This document shows positions 42,208-54,402 of a stretch of 64,000 nucleotides of DNA, piece by piece. Where the stretch lies: the NCBI GenBank assembly GCA_911728435.2, contig OU452208.1, forward strand, positions 10,098,499 to 10,162,498, read 5' to 3'. The notes beneath the pieces were generated by a model that was not told where the DNA came from, did not search any database, and saw only the letters and a list, made by a program, of their open reading frames with translations. Source of the stretch: Apoderus coryli (Eukaryota > Arthropoda > Insecta > Coleoptera > Attelabidae). How positions within the stretch are numbered: position 1 is the first letter of the stretch; each line of letters opens with the position of its first letter. Position numbers and translations under genes: made by a program.

Positions 42208-43293
42208 ATGTACATATGAAATTTGTATCTTAAAATTAGTCAAAGAATCACCCTTTAAAGTTTGTACAAGTACTTATGCAACACCCTGTATACATAGATA
42301 CTTTGATTTGCAATTTGCAAATCTGTTAAACTAGGTAATGCTGTTTTTTTTTATTTACTTTCAAATATGGTGTTATGTAATTGTATTCAAATTAAATGTT
42401 TGGGGATGATATTTACGAGTTTTATTTTTTTATATAGAGAAACTGTTATTCAGTTTTTAAGGATCAATCTGAAGCAGACGATTGTACTTGTTAAAACATG
42501 AAAAAAGTTATTGTCGTGATACTTTTAACACCCTGTTGGTGGGTTTTTAAAGCTTTTTACGAAACGTGTTAACAATACAATCTACATAAATCGTTATTTT
42601 TTTAAAGTTTTATGATCATTGCACAAAAACCAATATTAGGGAGACTGTAAGTTTTTTTTCAATTCGGCGTTGCAGAATTTGAACCTAATTGTGATAATTG
42701 TGTTATTTTACTAGTATAGATATTTTTGAGTAAATTAATTCGGTTATAATCGATGAGTAGAATCTTTGGAGTAAAATACATTTCACAAAAACCCTGAACC
42801 ATGTTTCTCAATAGATTTAAATTTTCATTAAAAACAGATTAAAAATTCTAATTTTTTACATCCTGCATTTCGAAACCGTATTTTTTTAAATAATTATTGT
42901 CATGCTGGAAATTTCAAACCTTATTTACTTCAGCAACTTGTAAAAAGCACAGCCTTTTTAATATTAACATTTCTTAAAATCGATAATACGCGATAACGAT
43001 GACTTTCTATCAATATCACAGAAGGATACATTTATTACGTATATAATTTGTTAGATTTTACATCTCCGAATTGAAACACACGCAAAAAATGTGCATAAAA
43101 AAGTTAGGGTAGCATTTCACGCCTGTATGAGTCTGAGATTTATTTTTTCATAATGTTAACAAGTTGAATCTGCTGTTTGAGTTTGATCCTTAAAACTGAA
43201 TCAGATAATAAGCGGAAGTCCTATCTATAACGCCAAATTTCGTTAATTTAAATATAACTTTTTGATGCATCCTTATATCCGAAATTTAAAATT
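42208..43293. other. Intergenic, nothing recognised
   Basis: Contains isolated caccctgta-type ends (42285, 42530); otherwise AT-rich with no frame. Confidence 0.4.
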
Positions 43294-43325
43294 AAATGAC
43301 TAAAATAATATTATTTTAGTCATTT
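43294..43325. repeat. 32-bp perfect palindrome
   Basis: aaatgactaaaataat followed immediately by its inverse, no loop. Confidence 0.7.
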
Positions 43326-43844
43326 AAAATTATTGTCTAAAACATTTAATGAACCAGCCCTGTATATTTATACTATTATAGTAATTTCTTTTATTTTCGT
43401 CCATACACATTAATCTTTGCGTAGATAGGTGTACGTATACCATATAATTTTATATTAACCGACAAAAAACACTGCTGCACAGTAGTACATATATGATACC
43501 TATAATATAAAAACAAACTCCCACCTCGTAGGGGAAAGTATACTCGTCCTTGTCTAACATTGCCCATATGATTATTTTATTTCAACACAATACATATAAC
43601 ACCATCTACAATTTCCATAATTTCCATGGTTACATGTTTTTCTAATAGATGTAGCTCGTGTCGAGACAGTTTCAATTTTTGTTTTCTTTCCAATATACGC
43701 TGACTATCTATTGTGTAGATTAATCTTTGGTTTTACCATTTAAACTCTGAAATGCTCCCCAGTACAGGTTCTGCATTGAAATGTGAATGTTTAATTGTTA
43801 GGTTTTCCAGCATTAGGTTGCTGCAGGCCAATGATGAGTGTATT

Positions 43845-43885
43845 ATACTCTCGAAACGTGTCTCTATAAAGGCGTTAATATAAAA
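43845..43885 (+). ncRNA. Hammerhead-like relic
   Basis: aatgatgagtg ... actctcgaaacgtgtctc resembles the core with the first C of CTGATGA changed to A, a GAGT/ACTC stem II and GAAAC-GT-GTC. No stem I partner is visible, so it is at most a decayed member of a similar repeat. Confidence 0.25.
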
Positions 43886-44041
43886 CATATTTGTGGTGAC
43901 ATTTGTTTTTTACTTTGCTATTAAAATTGTACACCGCTCGCTGTAAGAATGGCCTATTTATTCAAATTTTATTTCTGTTTGGGCATATTTAGATGGCATA
44001 TCTGAAGCCAATACATGGAACTGATTCGTTTTGCATTTTCA

Positions 44042-44353
44042 GATATTACAACATTTTATTTAATTAAAAAAGGGACTGATGAATTCGCCATGCGTACCCA
44101 GTTATCAAAAGTAAATACCTGGATTGGGATAAAGGTATCCGATATTAATAGGGCGCCCCGGCAGAGCTGTGGTAAGTACCAATTAAATAAAAGGATTGTT
44201 TATGTAATGAACTGCTTAACAGTATTTTCATAACTGATATTTTAATATTCCAATGTCTAACTTTTCCACAAAAAGTTAGTCATGGACTTGAAATTTTTTT
44301 TAGATGGGATGAAAAATAATTCAAAGAGAATACGGAAACCTCTGAAGAAATAA
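44042..44353 (+). CDS. Candidate two-exon gene end, unidentified
   Basis: Exon 44042-44171 lies between ttgcattttcag and G|gtaagtacc and is open in the frame ITTFYLIKKGTDEFAMRTQ ... TWIGIKVSDINRAPRQSC. The next acceptor, aaattttttttag, opens exon 44304-44353, whose phase fits (GAT GGG ATG) and gives GMKNNSKRIRKPLKK, stop. Splice signals are good; protein similarity is not recognised and no upstream exon was identified. Confidence 0.35.
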
Positions 44354-45461
44354 ACGTAGAGAGTGAAGATATTTTAGACAATAAGACATGAGGAACGGAA
44401 AGTTAGTATTATTCAATAACAATTTTATGTTATAATTTTTTCTATAAAAAAAGTCCTAACATCTTTTTTTTTTATTAGTATTTTATAGTCGACAAAAATA
44501 TTGGGTTTACTTTTTATCCGTTTTATACACTTTTCACGGGATTCTCTAAGGCACTCATTTTATATCGCGTATGTAGACCAAGTTTACTATGTGGCTATGT
44601 GGTGTATCTGCTGTCTTCAGGCAAGCCCAGTAAGATTTTTAGGTAGTTATGTTTTTTTTTATTTTGCCAAAAGTTCAGAACTTAGAAATGTTCAGTAGTA
44701 TGGTTTACCAAATTTGGTTCAACAAGTACTTATTTACGTATAAAATGACCTAAAACACTTATTTATGATAACATTCCAAAAATAATTTTCATTAAACTTA
44801 GCCGCGCAATATATTATGGAGCCCTAAAACTTTAATAGCTACTTATTTAGTTCACAATATATATCTTCTAAAACATTTCCATAATCAGATTATTATTGAA
44901 ACCCAAGACAAGACGTCTTTAAACTTCTTTACGCCTACGCCAGTGTGGTGATTTTAAAAGACTAGACACTTGCCTGATATAAATTAAATAATTAGGTATA
45001 TTATGATTATTAATTTCGCGTAAAAATTTAGTATTCATCATTTTACATAATATATGTATGACAAAAAATATATGTTAGCTCAAAGAACTATTAATATGTT
45101 CTAAATAAAACATAATTGAATTATGATTTTGATATCTTTGGGTTGGTTTCTACTCATCGATTAAGTATTATTAATATTTTATATTTTGTTTTAGGTGAAC
45201 ATTGAGATAAATATTGACATGTAATTTTAAAATAGAAAAAAAGTACATGTAACCGAGTGCAGACTGTTTTTTGCTTCCACAAATCCCAAAGTTATGGTTT
45301 TTTAAAACAATAATTCTAGACATATATAAAAAATAATAATAATAAATGAAAATTAATTCGACGAAGAGGTAAGTAATTCTATAATACTATAGACCTTAAC
45401 GTTTTTCAACAAAATTGAAGAGTTATAATTTATTTATAATAATATACAGGGATTTACATTT
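44354..45461. other. Intergenic, nothing recognised
   Basis: AT-rich; 44501-44698 is open but shows no splice context or motif. Confidence 0.4.
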
Positions 45462-47250
45462 AAATCCGTTCTAGATTTAAACAGGTTCTAGTGGGCAATC
45501 CTGATTGAATCTGATAACTACAAATGAATCCCAATAGCTTTTGCATTTGGATTTGCTTATAAAACCATATTAAATCCGTTCTAAATGTAAACAGGTTCTA
45601 TTGGGCAATCCTGATAGAAACTGATAACTACAAATTAATCCCAATAGCTTTTGCATTTGGATTTGCTTATAAAACCATATTAAATCCGTTCTAAATGTAA
45701 ACAGGTTTTATTTGGCAATCCTGCTAGAATCTGATAAATACAAATTAATCCCAATAGCTTTTGGATTTGCTTATAAAACCATATTAAATCCGTTCTAAAT
45801 GTAAACAGGTTCTATTGGGCAATCCTGATAGAAACTGATAACTACAACTTAATCCCAATGGCTTTTGTATTTGGATTTGCTTATAAAACCATATTAAATC
45901 CGTTCTAAATGTAAACAGGTTCTATTGGGCAATCCTGATAGAATCTGATAAATACAAATTAATCCCAATAGCTTTTGCATTTGGATTTGCTTATAAAACC
46001 ATATTAAATCCGTTCTAAATGTAAACAGGTTCTATTGGGCAATCCTGATAGAATCTGATAAATACAAATTAATCCCTATAGCTGTTGCATTTGGATTTGC
46101 TTATAAAACCATATTAAAACGTTCTAAATGTAAACAGGTTCTAGTGGGCAATCCTGATAGAAACTGATAACTACAAATTAATCCCAATAGCTTTTGCATT
46201 TGGATTTGCTTATAAAACCATATTAAATCCGTTCTAAATGTAAACAGGTTCTATTGGGCAATCCTGATAGAAACTGATAAATACAAATTAATCCCAATAG
46301 CTTTTGGATTTGCTTATAAAACCATATTAAATACGTTCTAAATGTAAACAGGTTCTATTGGGCAATCCTGATAGAATCTGATAAATACAAATTAATCCCT
46401 ATAGCTTTTGCATTTGGATTTGCTTATAAAACCATATTAAAACGTTCTAAATGTAAACAGGTTCTATTGGGCAATCCTGATAGAAACTGATAACTACAAC
46501 TTAATCCCAATGGCTTTTGTATTTGGATTTGCTTATAAAACCATATTAAATCCGTTCTAAATGTAAACAGGTTCTATTGGGCAATCCTGATAGAATCTGA
46601 TAAATACAAATTAATCCCAATAGCTTTTGCATTTGGATTTGCTTATAAAACCATATTAAATCCGTTCTAAATGTAAACAGGTTCTATTGGGCAATCCTGA
46701 TAGAATCTGATAAATACAAATTAATCCCTATAGCTTTTGCATTTGGATTTGCTTATAAAACCATATTAAAACGTTCTAAATGTAAACAGGTTCTAGTGGG
46801 CAATCCTGATAGAAACTGATAACTACAAATTAATCCCAATAGCTTTTGCATTTGGATTTGCTTATAAAACCATATTAAATCCGTTCTAAATGTAAACAGG
46901 TTCTATTGGGCAATCCTGATAGAATCTGATAAATACAAATTAATCCCAATAGCTTTTGCATTTGGATTTGCTTATAAAACCATATTAAATCCGTTCTAAA
47001 TGTAAATAGGTTCTATTGGGCAATCCTGATAGAAACTGATAACTACAAATTAATCCCAATAGCTTTTGCATTTGGATTTGCTTATAAAACCATATTAAAT
47101 CCGTTCTAAATGTAAACAGGTTCTATTGGGCAATCCTGATAGAAACTGATAACTACAAATTAATCCCAATAGCTTTTGCATTTGGATTTGCTTATAAAAC
47201 CATATTAAATCCGTTCTAGATGTAAACAGGTTCTAGTGGGCAATCCTGAT
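45462..47250 (+). repeat. 110-bp tandem satellite array, about 16 units
   Basis: aaatccgttctaaatgtaaa starts units at 45462, 45572, 45682, 45786, 45896 and 46006, and so on to 47207. Some units are 104 long through loss of a ttgcat/ttggat step. A three-unit higher-order pattern shows: the variant atattaaaacgttct appears at 46111, 46434 and 46763, about 325 bases apart. The first and last units share variants (ctagat, ctagtggg, cctgatt) rare in the middle. Confidence 0.95.
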
Positions 47251-47372
47251 TCATACTAATTATTTCAAATATGTTTTTAATTTGGAATTGCTGTTTCAAA
47301 TACACACTATGAACCGTATTAATCCATATTAAATTTTTTTTTATATGGTTCTATCTGGCATTTTCAACAGGG
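47251..47372 (-). mobile_element. Transposon-like terminus closing the 110-bp array
   Basis: Ends ggcattttcaacaggg at 47372; its inverse, ccctgttgaaaatgcc ... atagaaccatat, matches 22789-22816. The sequence just inside (aatatgtttttaatttggaa) resembles motifs of the 182-bp satellite rather than the 110-bp one. Confidence 0.5.
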
Positions 47373-47781
47373 ATATTATTATTTATTATACTGTGGCCTC
47401 GCAACCGGAGACTCGGAATGCTGTGCTTAAACTGTGAGGAACCGACATTTTGGTCCCTGCATTCTGAGAACAGCCATATTTTTAGTGGATACGGAGCCTT
47501 ATCTTTTGTTGACAGATGTGGCATTTCTCATTTATTCAGTAATGCCATTCAATCAAAATGTTAGTATTTATTTGGTTTGAGATTTTACCATTCACATCAA
47601 TTGAACTGATCTATCTTTAAAACTGGATTTATATTAATAAAATTATATTTAAACTTTCTCTTTATTACTTTGATTCAAAATGTGGCTGGTGGGGAAATAT
47701 GGTCAATCAAGTAGTCACATTGCTATGCAAGTAGTAGGTATTATACATGTTTTATTATTTTAAAATGTTACAAAATAATAA
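47373..47781. other. 3' flank of the GST gene
   Basis: No gene. The GC-richer patch near 47400-47450 (cctcgcaaccggagactcgg) weakly resembles the left flank of the 182-bp array (gcgcaaccggaaagtcagaa). Confidence 0.35.
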
Positions 47782-50700
47782 CTATTGAATATTATCGTAA
47801 TCTGGGGGAATAGTTTTCGTTTTCATTAGAACGCATTTCCAAAAATTCTCAGGAGAAGTGTACATGCCAACCACAACAGGAAGTTCTTTTAACGAATTCC
47901 ACCATTTTCGCAATAACGGAAACTTATCATATTTTCGTGGTAATTTAATGTCCAAAGCTATCGCTAAAACTGGTGCCCGTTCACCCCATGGCCATAACAA
48001 ATAATCAACCTAAAATTACTATAATTTACATTGCAATCTTAACTACTATAAATAAGAAACATGCCATTCCAGGTTTTTCGCCACCAAAATACGTTGTTCT
48101 TTTCTCCGCCAAATAATCTTCGAAAACTATTAAAGCGTCTTCAAACTCTTCAACCCACTGTTCAGGAGTTTTAATCTCAAATTTCATTAAACATTTTGAA
48201 ATAATATCGCTAACAGGTACAATCTTTCTAATCAACTCTTTATGAGCAATTCTCTCTGACGGATCCGCAGGGTAAAGTGGGTTTTGCGGATACTTTTCAT
48301 CCAAATAGTCACATACAACAAGACTGTCAATTATTACTTTATCACCGTCAAGCAATGCTGGTACTTTGCCTTAAAAAAACATTCACTACACAGGGTGTCC
48401 AGATTTTCTTGTAATTGCGGGGTATGTTACTGTGAAAGTTAGCGGGATGCGGTTTTCGATATGAAAAAATGATGACAATAAAACGGGCTAAAACTCGAAC
48501 AAAAATTGTGAAAATTGATGCAATACTAAAAAAGTTCTTTAGGATTTTTAATATTGTATAGCAGTGTATAAGTTACAGTTAAAAGTTTGATTTTTTTTAA
48601 ATAAGTATCAAAAATTGAGAACATTATAGAAAAATAGTTTGTTATGAGGTTGTTTGGACACCCGGTCATTTCGATATAGTGTTAAATTCTGTCGCAATTA
48701 TCCTTTATGTTATTGTATTAGTCTTTTAAATAATGTAAATCTATATAGGTTAAAAAAATGTCTTTGTTCTTGTAGAAATAATATAATTTAATAGGAATGA
48801 AAGTCAATTCTCAACGAAATAAAACAAATATATATATTGCCAAACATATTTCAGAGCTCCAAACTCGATCATCAGTGGCCATACAATTTGTTAAAGAAGA
48901 GCTACTTTGAAATGTGATTGTAATAGCTTCTTAGTATTACGAACTCCCGATCATGATTTTCAAAAAGAAAAATAGATACGCATAATACCTTGAAATTAAC
49001 AGTTTTATCAATTTGACATAAAATTCTCACGAAGTGACCCGAATACAGTTCTCTGCACATTGCAATGTAGCTTTTCTTTAAAGAGTGTATGGCCACTGAT
49101 GATGGAGCTTGGAGATCCGAAACATGCTTGGTAATATATTTTTGTTTTAGTTCGTGTAGGATTGACTTCCATTCCTATTAAATAGAATTACAATAGGTGG
49201 CCAAAAAAACTCAAAACAATAAGTACATTTTTCAATAACGCTCTCGATATCTGATATTTCTAAAAATAAAAATATTAAGTATTGCATATCATTTGAAAAG
49301 AAGAAAATATGCTATTTAAATGGCTAAAAAATCATGGGGGTTCCATTTAACATAAGTTTGGTTCATATTTTGAAACTGAGGTAAAATTAAAAAAATAAAG
49401 GTACGCCTATAGGGCTCCACATGAAAACATCTATCAACTTTCACAATAATAGAGCTACCCGCCAATTACAAGGAAATCGGACACCCTGTAGAACGGCCGG
49501 GATGTAGATAAAGTAGGTACTAAGTTTTGTAAAGTCATATATGATGGTGGTTTGCAGTGGCGGCTCGTCAGGGCAGGCAAGGCAGGCAGTGCATGCTCAG
49601 ATTTGATTTCAGGGAAATTTTTATAATAGTATATTTATTCTATGTATCTACTATTTTTTTTTAATTCGTTACTCATATGTATAATATGCGTATATTGTTT
49701 TTCAACATTGTTTTATGAACGGGCCTGTAGAGACAGACCGTCCCGTCGCGTAGTGTAAGAGTGAGACACCAACATTAATTGTAATAACTGTAGAGTGAGA
49801 TAGGCATTAACATATGCCTTTGATTTTAATATTATTTTATTCTGTTTTCTTGCTAGGTGGACTATTCGTTTGAGCTGTAGGACAATGTTGTCAAATTGGA
49901 ATAAATTGTATGTGCCTAGCGTGAACATGGTCAGCGTAAATATTATATTTACGCTGGTATGGTATTTTATATTATGACAACATAGTGAATATAAAAATAT
50001 ATTTTAGTTTCGGTAATCCCGCAATATACTACCTACGTTCGTATAATAAAATGAAATTTGGTTAGTGGTGAGTTGGTTTCACTCTAATAATGGAGAAAAT
50101 AAATAGTACCTGACTAACCGTGTTTCGTTAAAGATTAACTAGTCTTTAATTTAATATTTTTCATTGTTAGTTCTTTTAGGTGTGTTCCACAATTTTTTAG
50201 ACTTAAATTAAAAAATGTTTATTCTTATTTCATAACTATATTCTCAACAGAAAATATTTACTCAAAATTCGCATACCTATAAACTGCATGGGTAAAAGAT
50301 TCTCTAAAAATTGAACATACCATTGGCAATGCTGCAAATATCCTAAATAAAACGTTCTCTACAGTGTCTTTCAAACAAAAAATTGATACCTAGAAAATTG
50401 GATTGGTTGCAAAGGATCCAAAAAAATTGTTAGTCAAATATTTGTAATTATTTTAATATTGTAAGTGAAATGTTGTGTGATTATTCGCGATCAGATGTAT
50501 GAAATCAAATTTGTCAAAGGTTATCATCCAGAGTATAGTAGCTATGTATTATCAGATATATATATATATACAATCTAACTTTGCAAATGATACGTTCCAA
50601 TTGACGGACAATAACACGAATAAGATAATAATCTATAGCATTTTAGAAAGTGTACGTTTAATTTCTAAAAATATTGAAACGTTTACATTTTTATATCGCA

Positions 50701-53223
50701 TAAGAACGTAAACGTCTTTTTTTATAAAGAAATTGTATACTAAAGCTTCCTTGGTGTTTACCAAACAGTTTGATGCATACTTTATTGTTTAAAGTTTTCA
50801 TTGATATGGTTCCCTGATAGTCATATTTCTGGTTTTCCTTGGATCGACAATTTCTGGTAGAACACAGTCTCTAAAAATTGTTTCTTTTTAAACCATGTTT
50901 CGTCCAGACTGCAAGAACACAATACGATTTTTTTGTTATATGTAACTGGCCCTCTATTTGATAATACCACTGATGTTTTTTATTTATTTCCTCTTTATTC
51001 CAGAATGTTATTTGTTTTTGGTTTATTCCATGTTGTGGTGTTATGTCTTTGGCAGAGTATAGACATTTAATTTCAACAATACCCTGATCACCAATTATTA
51101 ACCCATCAGGTGTAGCAGCAAGATAAGGAAGCTCTTCATCTATAAAGAGACCACATCGTCTAACTTCTTGATGAATTATTTTTTCTAACTAAAGGTCGCC
51201 TTTTACCTACTCTTAAAAAATTAGATGCTGTGATTCGTTTCAGTATTTCCAAGAACCACAAATCGCTTGTATTTTGGTCTATTTTTATACCAGGTATACT
51301 TTATCTATCAAATAAATACTTATTATGTTACCTCAGACTTATTATTGTCGGTACCATTATTCTCTTCAATATTATTCTGGTTATCAGCATAATTAACCAA
51401 ATTAATATATTCATCATACTGTTTTTCCTCCTTACTTTCAAATGTATGGTTAACAATAGTGTCTGATTTACGATTTACGTTTGTATCTTCTGGTACTTAA
51501 TCTTAATCTACGTTTAGCACCTCTGCGCTGAACAGGTTCACTGTTTTTATTTAAGTCCATGTTAACAAAACCAAAAAGCAAATACACAAAATAAAAATAA
51601 ACCTTCTAAATGAAACTACGTCAATTATTACACAGTGTAACCGCAGTTTAATATACAGTTACTTCACTTCGTGTCGGAACGTTTTATCTCTCTGTCTTCA
51701 AAGCAATTCGCCGCTACTATACTTATAGTATAATATCTTATAGTATATATAGTAGCGGGCCAGAAATGTGGCTGGGATTGCGACGAGTCGATGCAGTTTG
51801 TAGCGTCTACTGACCGTTCTTATCTATGGTGTAACTAAGAACGTACAACACACACTAAAGCCGCAAAGTAACAAAAGTATTATAATATATTATTATCTTT
51901 TATCAAGCGTCGGCGTCGGTCAACTTTCAAAGCATACCGGTTCCGTTCCCTCTAGCGCGCTATAAAAAAACTCGGCTGACGTACATCAGTGGCAAACCGG
52001 CAGGCAAATCGAATTGACCGTATAAGTACATAATTATTGTTATAGATATATTAAAAAATATTGAATTTAAATTCAACTTCAGCAACGTACTTATTGCGGC
52101 CCTGTGCTAACCATAACCTATGATAAGGATGTATGAACGTAATATAACCACGCCTAATTATCCAGCCTTTTTGTTACCGGTCCCTTGTCCCCTCACAAAA
52201 TTGCGGGTTGCCCTAGTCGTGGGCAATCACTCTTAATAGACTAGAAAATGAAGTAAAATATATTCCGATGTTGAAATGTGTAAAAATTGCTCCAAATTAT
52301 CTGATGTTTTACAGTTTTTTGTTCATAATAAGTTAGTTATTGCTTTGCCAGAAATTTTTAAATTATGCAATTTAATATTTTGTATTCCTGTTGCTTCTGC
52401 GTCCGTGGAAAGAAGCTTTTCGTGTTTAAAACGAATAAAAACCTTTTTTCGCCATAAAATTGAAGAATCTGATTTAAGCAACTTGGGTTTAATATCAACC
52501 ACAAGCGGCCTTTGGAAAGATTTACAGTTAGGTTCAAAATTTCATGATCAAGTAATAAATCATTTTGCGGGTAGTAAAAATCGACGAATTGAATTGATTT
52601 ATAAAAACCTTTAATTTTTCTATTCTAGTTAATATATAGTATAAGAAAATGTAAAAATGTAAAACGCATAGCTTAAGGCGATACATTTTTGAACAAAACA
52701 AAAAGTAAAGATTTACCTTACGCAAACCGTATTTTAACGTGTTCTTTTTTACCTTGATAATTTTCTACTTTTCATCTAAACCGCTTGACCTTGACAATCT
52801 AAAAAATTTTCACCTGTGGCGCAATTTTCTTCATATACATTTTTATATTAGTGCCTGACTAATTAAATTACCCACGAGCCGCCACTGGTGGTTTGATAAG
52901 GCCGTTACCTTTAATTTTGTAATATGGGAAAGGAAAAAGGACTGTTCGGTGTCACTAGTAGTTATACCTTCGGGATGAATCTTGAAATACCATTCAGGCT
53001 TGTCATCTAAGTCTATATTCACAACATCATGTGGTATTTCCTTGGCTAACAAAACTAGTCTTGCCCTATGAGCATAAGGGCAATATTTCATGGAATATAA
53101 CCGTAAAAGACCAACAACACGTGGAGGTTCAGTCGAACCTTTATAACAATATCATAAATCAATGTAAATATAAACAAATTATGCCAATAAAATCTCACCT
53201 TTAGCCAGCTGCTTCTCAGACAT
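47782..53223 (-). CDS. Omega-class glutathione S-transferase, four exons
   Basis: Exons 53223-53199, 53138-52968, 48369-48065 and 48009-47782 join in phases 1,1,0 to give 242 aa, the usual length for GSTO. The N-terminal thioredoxin-like domain shows LLRLYSMKYCPYAHRARLVL; the Cys of CPYA is the omega-class catalytic nucleophile instead of the Tyr/Ser of other classes. GKVPALLDGDKVIIDSLVVC contains the cis-Pro glutathione-binding loop and the ES/DS-type contact. The helical C-terminal domain includes YFGGEKPGMVDYLLWPWGER. Expected roles are cytosolic thioltransferase and dehydroascorbate reductase activity. Introns 1, 2 and 3 are 60, 4598 and 55 nt; intron 2 holds a fold-back element and a hAT insertion. 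Intron 3 begins with GC (AATG|gcatgt), non-canonical. No coding damage seen. Confidence 0.9.
48838..48879 (-). ncRNA. Hammerhead-like motif, second repeat family
   Basis: Minus strand: GGCCA, CTGATGA (48875-48869), a GAG/CTC hairpin, GAAAT, AT, GTT, TGGC. Stem I would be GCCA/TGGC; an unpaired base sits between CTGATGA and stem II and C15 is T. It lies in a repeat (about 48795-48930) whose inverse is 49040-49190. Likely a decayed ribozyme of the Penelope-like type. Confidence 0.45.
49091..49133 (+). ncRNA. Hammerhead-like motif, inverted partner
   Basis: GGCCA, CTGATGA (49096-49102), a GGA...TCC hairpin, GAAAC (49119-49123), AT, GCT, TGG. The cleavage triplet reads GCT where the partner has GTT. 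Both copies lie in GST intron 2 as an inverted pair. Confidence 0.45.
50795..51240 (-). pseudogene. YqaJ-type exonuclease remnant (ISL2EU-like)
   Basis: Minus strand: ITASNFLRVGKRRPLVRK, then after a shift HQEVRRCGLFIDEELPYLAA and TPDGLI (Asp), GIVEIKCLYSAKD (the E-x-K pair), HQWYYQIEGQLHIT, YCVLAVWTKHG, and in a third frame LPEIVDPRKTRNMTIREPY. This is the lambda-exonuclease/YqaJ fold as encoded in ISL2EU DNA transposons of animals, in full order but with frameshifts and a shortened early part. Because it sits inside the hAT ends on the opposite strand, it is probably a nested insertion or captured segment. Confidence 0.7.
51961..51990 (+). promoter_or_regulatory. Possible TATA plus initiator core promoter
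   Basis: TATAAAA at 51961 and the arthropod initiator TCAGT at 51986-51990, 27 bases from the TATA to the initiator A. It lies upstream of the hAT transposase remnant, where that gene's promoter could have been. Confidence 0.3.
52276..52614 (+). pseudogene. hAT transposase C-terminal dimerisation domain
   Basis: The frame reads NCSKLSDVLQFFVHNK, ALPEIFKLCNLIFCIPVASA, SVERSFSCLKRIKTFFR ... NLGLIST. IPVASASVERSFSCLKRIK is the hallmark of the hAT C-terminal domain (Dimer_Tnp_hAT). It ends in a stop at 52614 like a natural C-terminus. The BED finger, RNase-H core and catalytic residues are not present upstream. Transposition would need an outside enzyme. Confidence 0.88.
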
Positions 53224-53766
53224 TATTGTTTTTGTGTTACAACCTACCTGTTTCAATAATGATGTTTTAACAACTGAATGGAGTTACAAAGTTATAGACA
53301 AATTAGTACAAAAATAATAAGGCTATATAAGTTAATTATTACAAATACAAATATTAGAAAGATAAGATACCTATTATACCTCTACGCCATGCATTTGTTC
53401 CAGACATAAGTTATGCCAAACAAGCATTCCATAAATTTTCCGATATCCACCAGCTTATATACAGGGTGTCCCGAAATTAGCCTGCCAACCGATAGCGAAA
53501 ATCCAAATTTGAACTAAACTACTGCATCTGTCACCAATTTGTCAAATAAACTGTTTTTTTTTTGTCATGATTTAGTTTTTGTAATAATTTCTAAGTATGC
53601 ATTGCAACAAAAATTCAAAACGATTTTACGCGAAAACGGTGCGTGCTATTGTAGTTCAACAAGAGCATCTTTTTTTCGTAGAATATCGTAAGATTTCATA
53701 ATTTTTAAATAAATAGTGAAAAAAGGGAATAAAAAATTTTTCTGGTAATTTGAAACCATTGACCAC
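53224..53766. other. 5' flank of the GST gene
   Basis: Upstream of the ATG at 53223. Contains an isolated acagggtgtcccgaaatta transposon end near 53461. No TATA box selected. Confidence 0.35.
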
Positions 53767-53830
53767 CAGTGGCGGCTTGTCCTATGAAGCAAGTGAAGCA
53801 ACGCTTCACCTAAATAATCAGTAAAATTAA
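53767..53830 (+). mobile_element. Single hAT terminus
   Basis: CAGTGGCGGCTTGTCC at 53767, close to the ends of the hAT at 49555, then gaagcaagtgaagcaacgct. No inverse end was found further right, so this is a truncated copy or the other end is diverged. Confidence 0.45.
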
Positions 53831-54402
53831 TAATATTTAAGTATTTAATTTTATTTTATTGTGTAATTATTTTTCTCCATATAAAATTTAATCTATAAAT
53901 TAATGTATAATTAATGTTCAGGCTTTATCGTATACACCCATTTAACATACTTAATTTACATACCTATAGGTATTTCCCTCTTTTCTTGCGTGTAATAATA
54001 GTAAAACATTATTTATTTCGGTCTCTCTCTTTCCTGTGTACGGCAATTGACACCCTTGCCAGATGCCAGTGCTTGTGTCCTCTGACAATAGCCTATTTAT
54101 TTATCATACACGTTCTTATGCAGATGAAGCGTGCCTCAAAGCATTTTCATCTATAATTCAGCAACAATGGGCAACACTGCCATCTGGCATATACCCACTA
54201 TACAACCACCTATTGCTGTTCGTATAAACATAGTTGCCAGCGTTTAATTGTACTAAGCATAGCATACGAATCTTGCCATTAAAAAAAAACTATAAGAAGC
54301 AGGCTTCATATAGATGCAGCAAAGATTTAATGTAAAATAAGGTTATATGACAACGCTTGGCTTGAAGGTCGAGACAGCAGCAGAACCACAAAACAGCATA
54401 GC

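Larger units (their letters stand above)
48391..49488. mobile_element. TIR element (cagggtgtcc) in GST intron 2
   Basis: Left end cagggtgtccagattttctt and right end, inverted, cagggtgtccgatttccttg continue as similar sequence (ttgtaattgcgggta, gtgaaagtt) for about 60 bases. TA follows on the right only. The ctctcgatatctgatatttc block near 49243 recurs at 33325 and 33590. Two inverted hammerhead-bearing repeats lie inside. No transposase. Confidence 0.6.
49555..52887 (+). mobile_element. hAT transposon inserted in GST intron 2
   Basis: Termini CAGTGGCGGCTCGT and the exact inverse ACGAGCCGCCACTG, with a perfect 8-bp target duplication gtggtttg (49547-49554, 52888-52895). The 3.33 kb interior retains only the last part of the transposase (52276-52614) and also a broken YqaJ-type nuclease on the other strand. 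The intact duplication shows a single clean insertion. Confidence 0.93.

Noticed and set aside
50499..50711. 70-codon frame within the hAT element
   Set aside because: Contains an (ta)n microsatellite and has no hAT motif.
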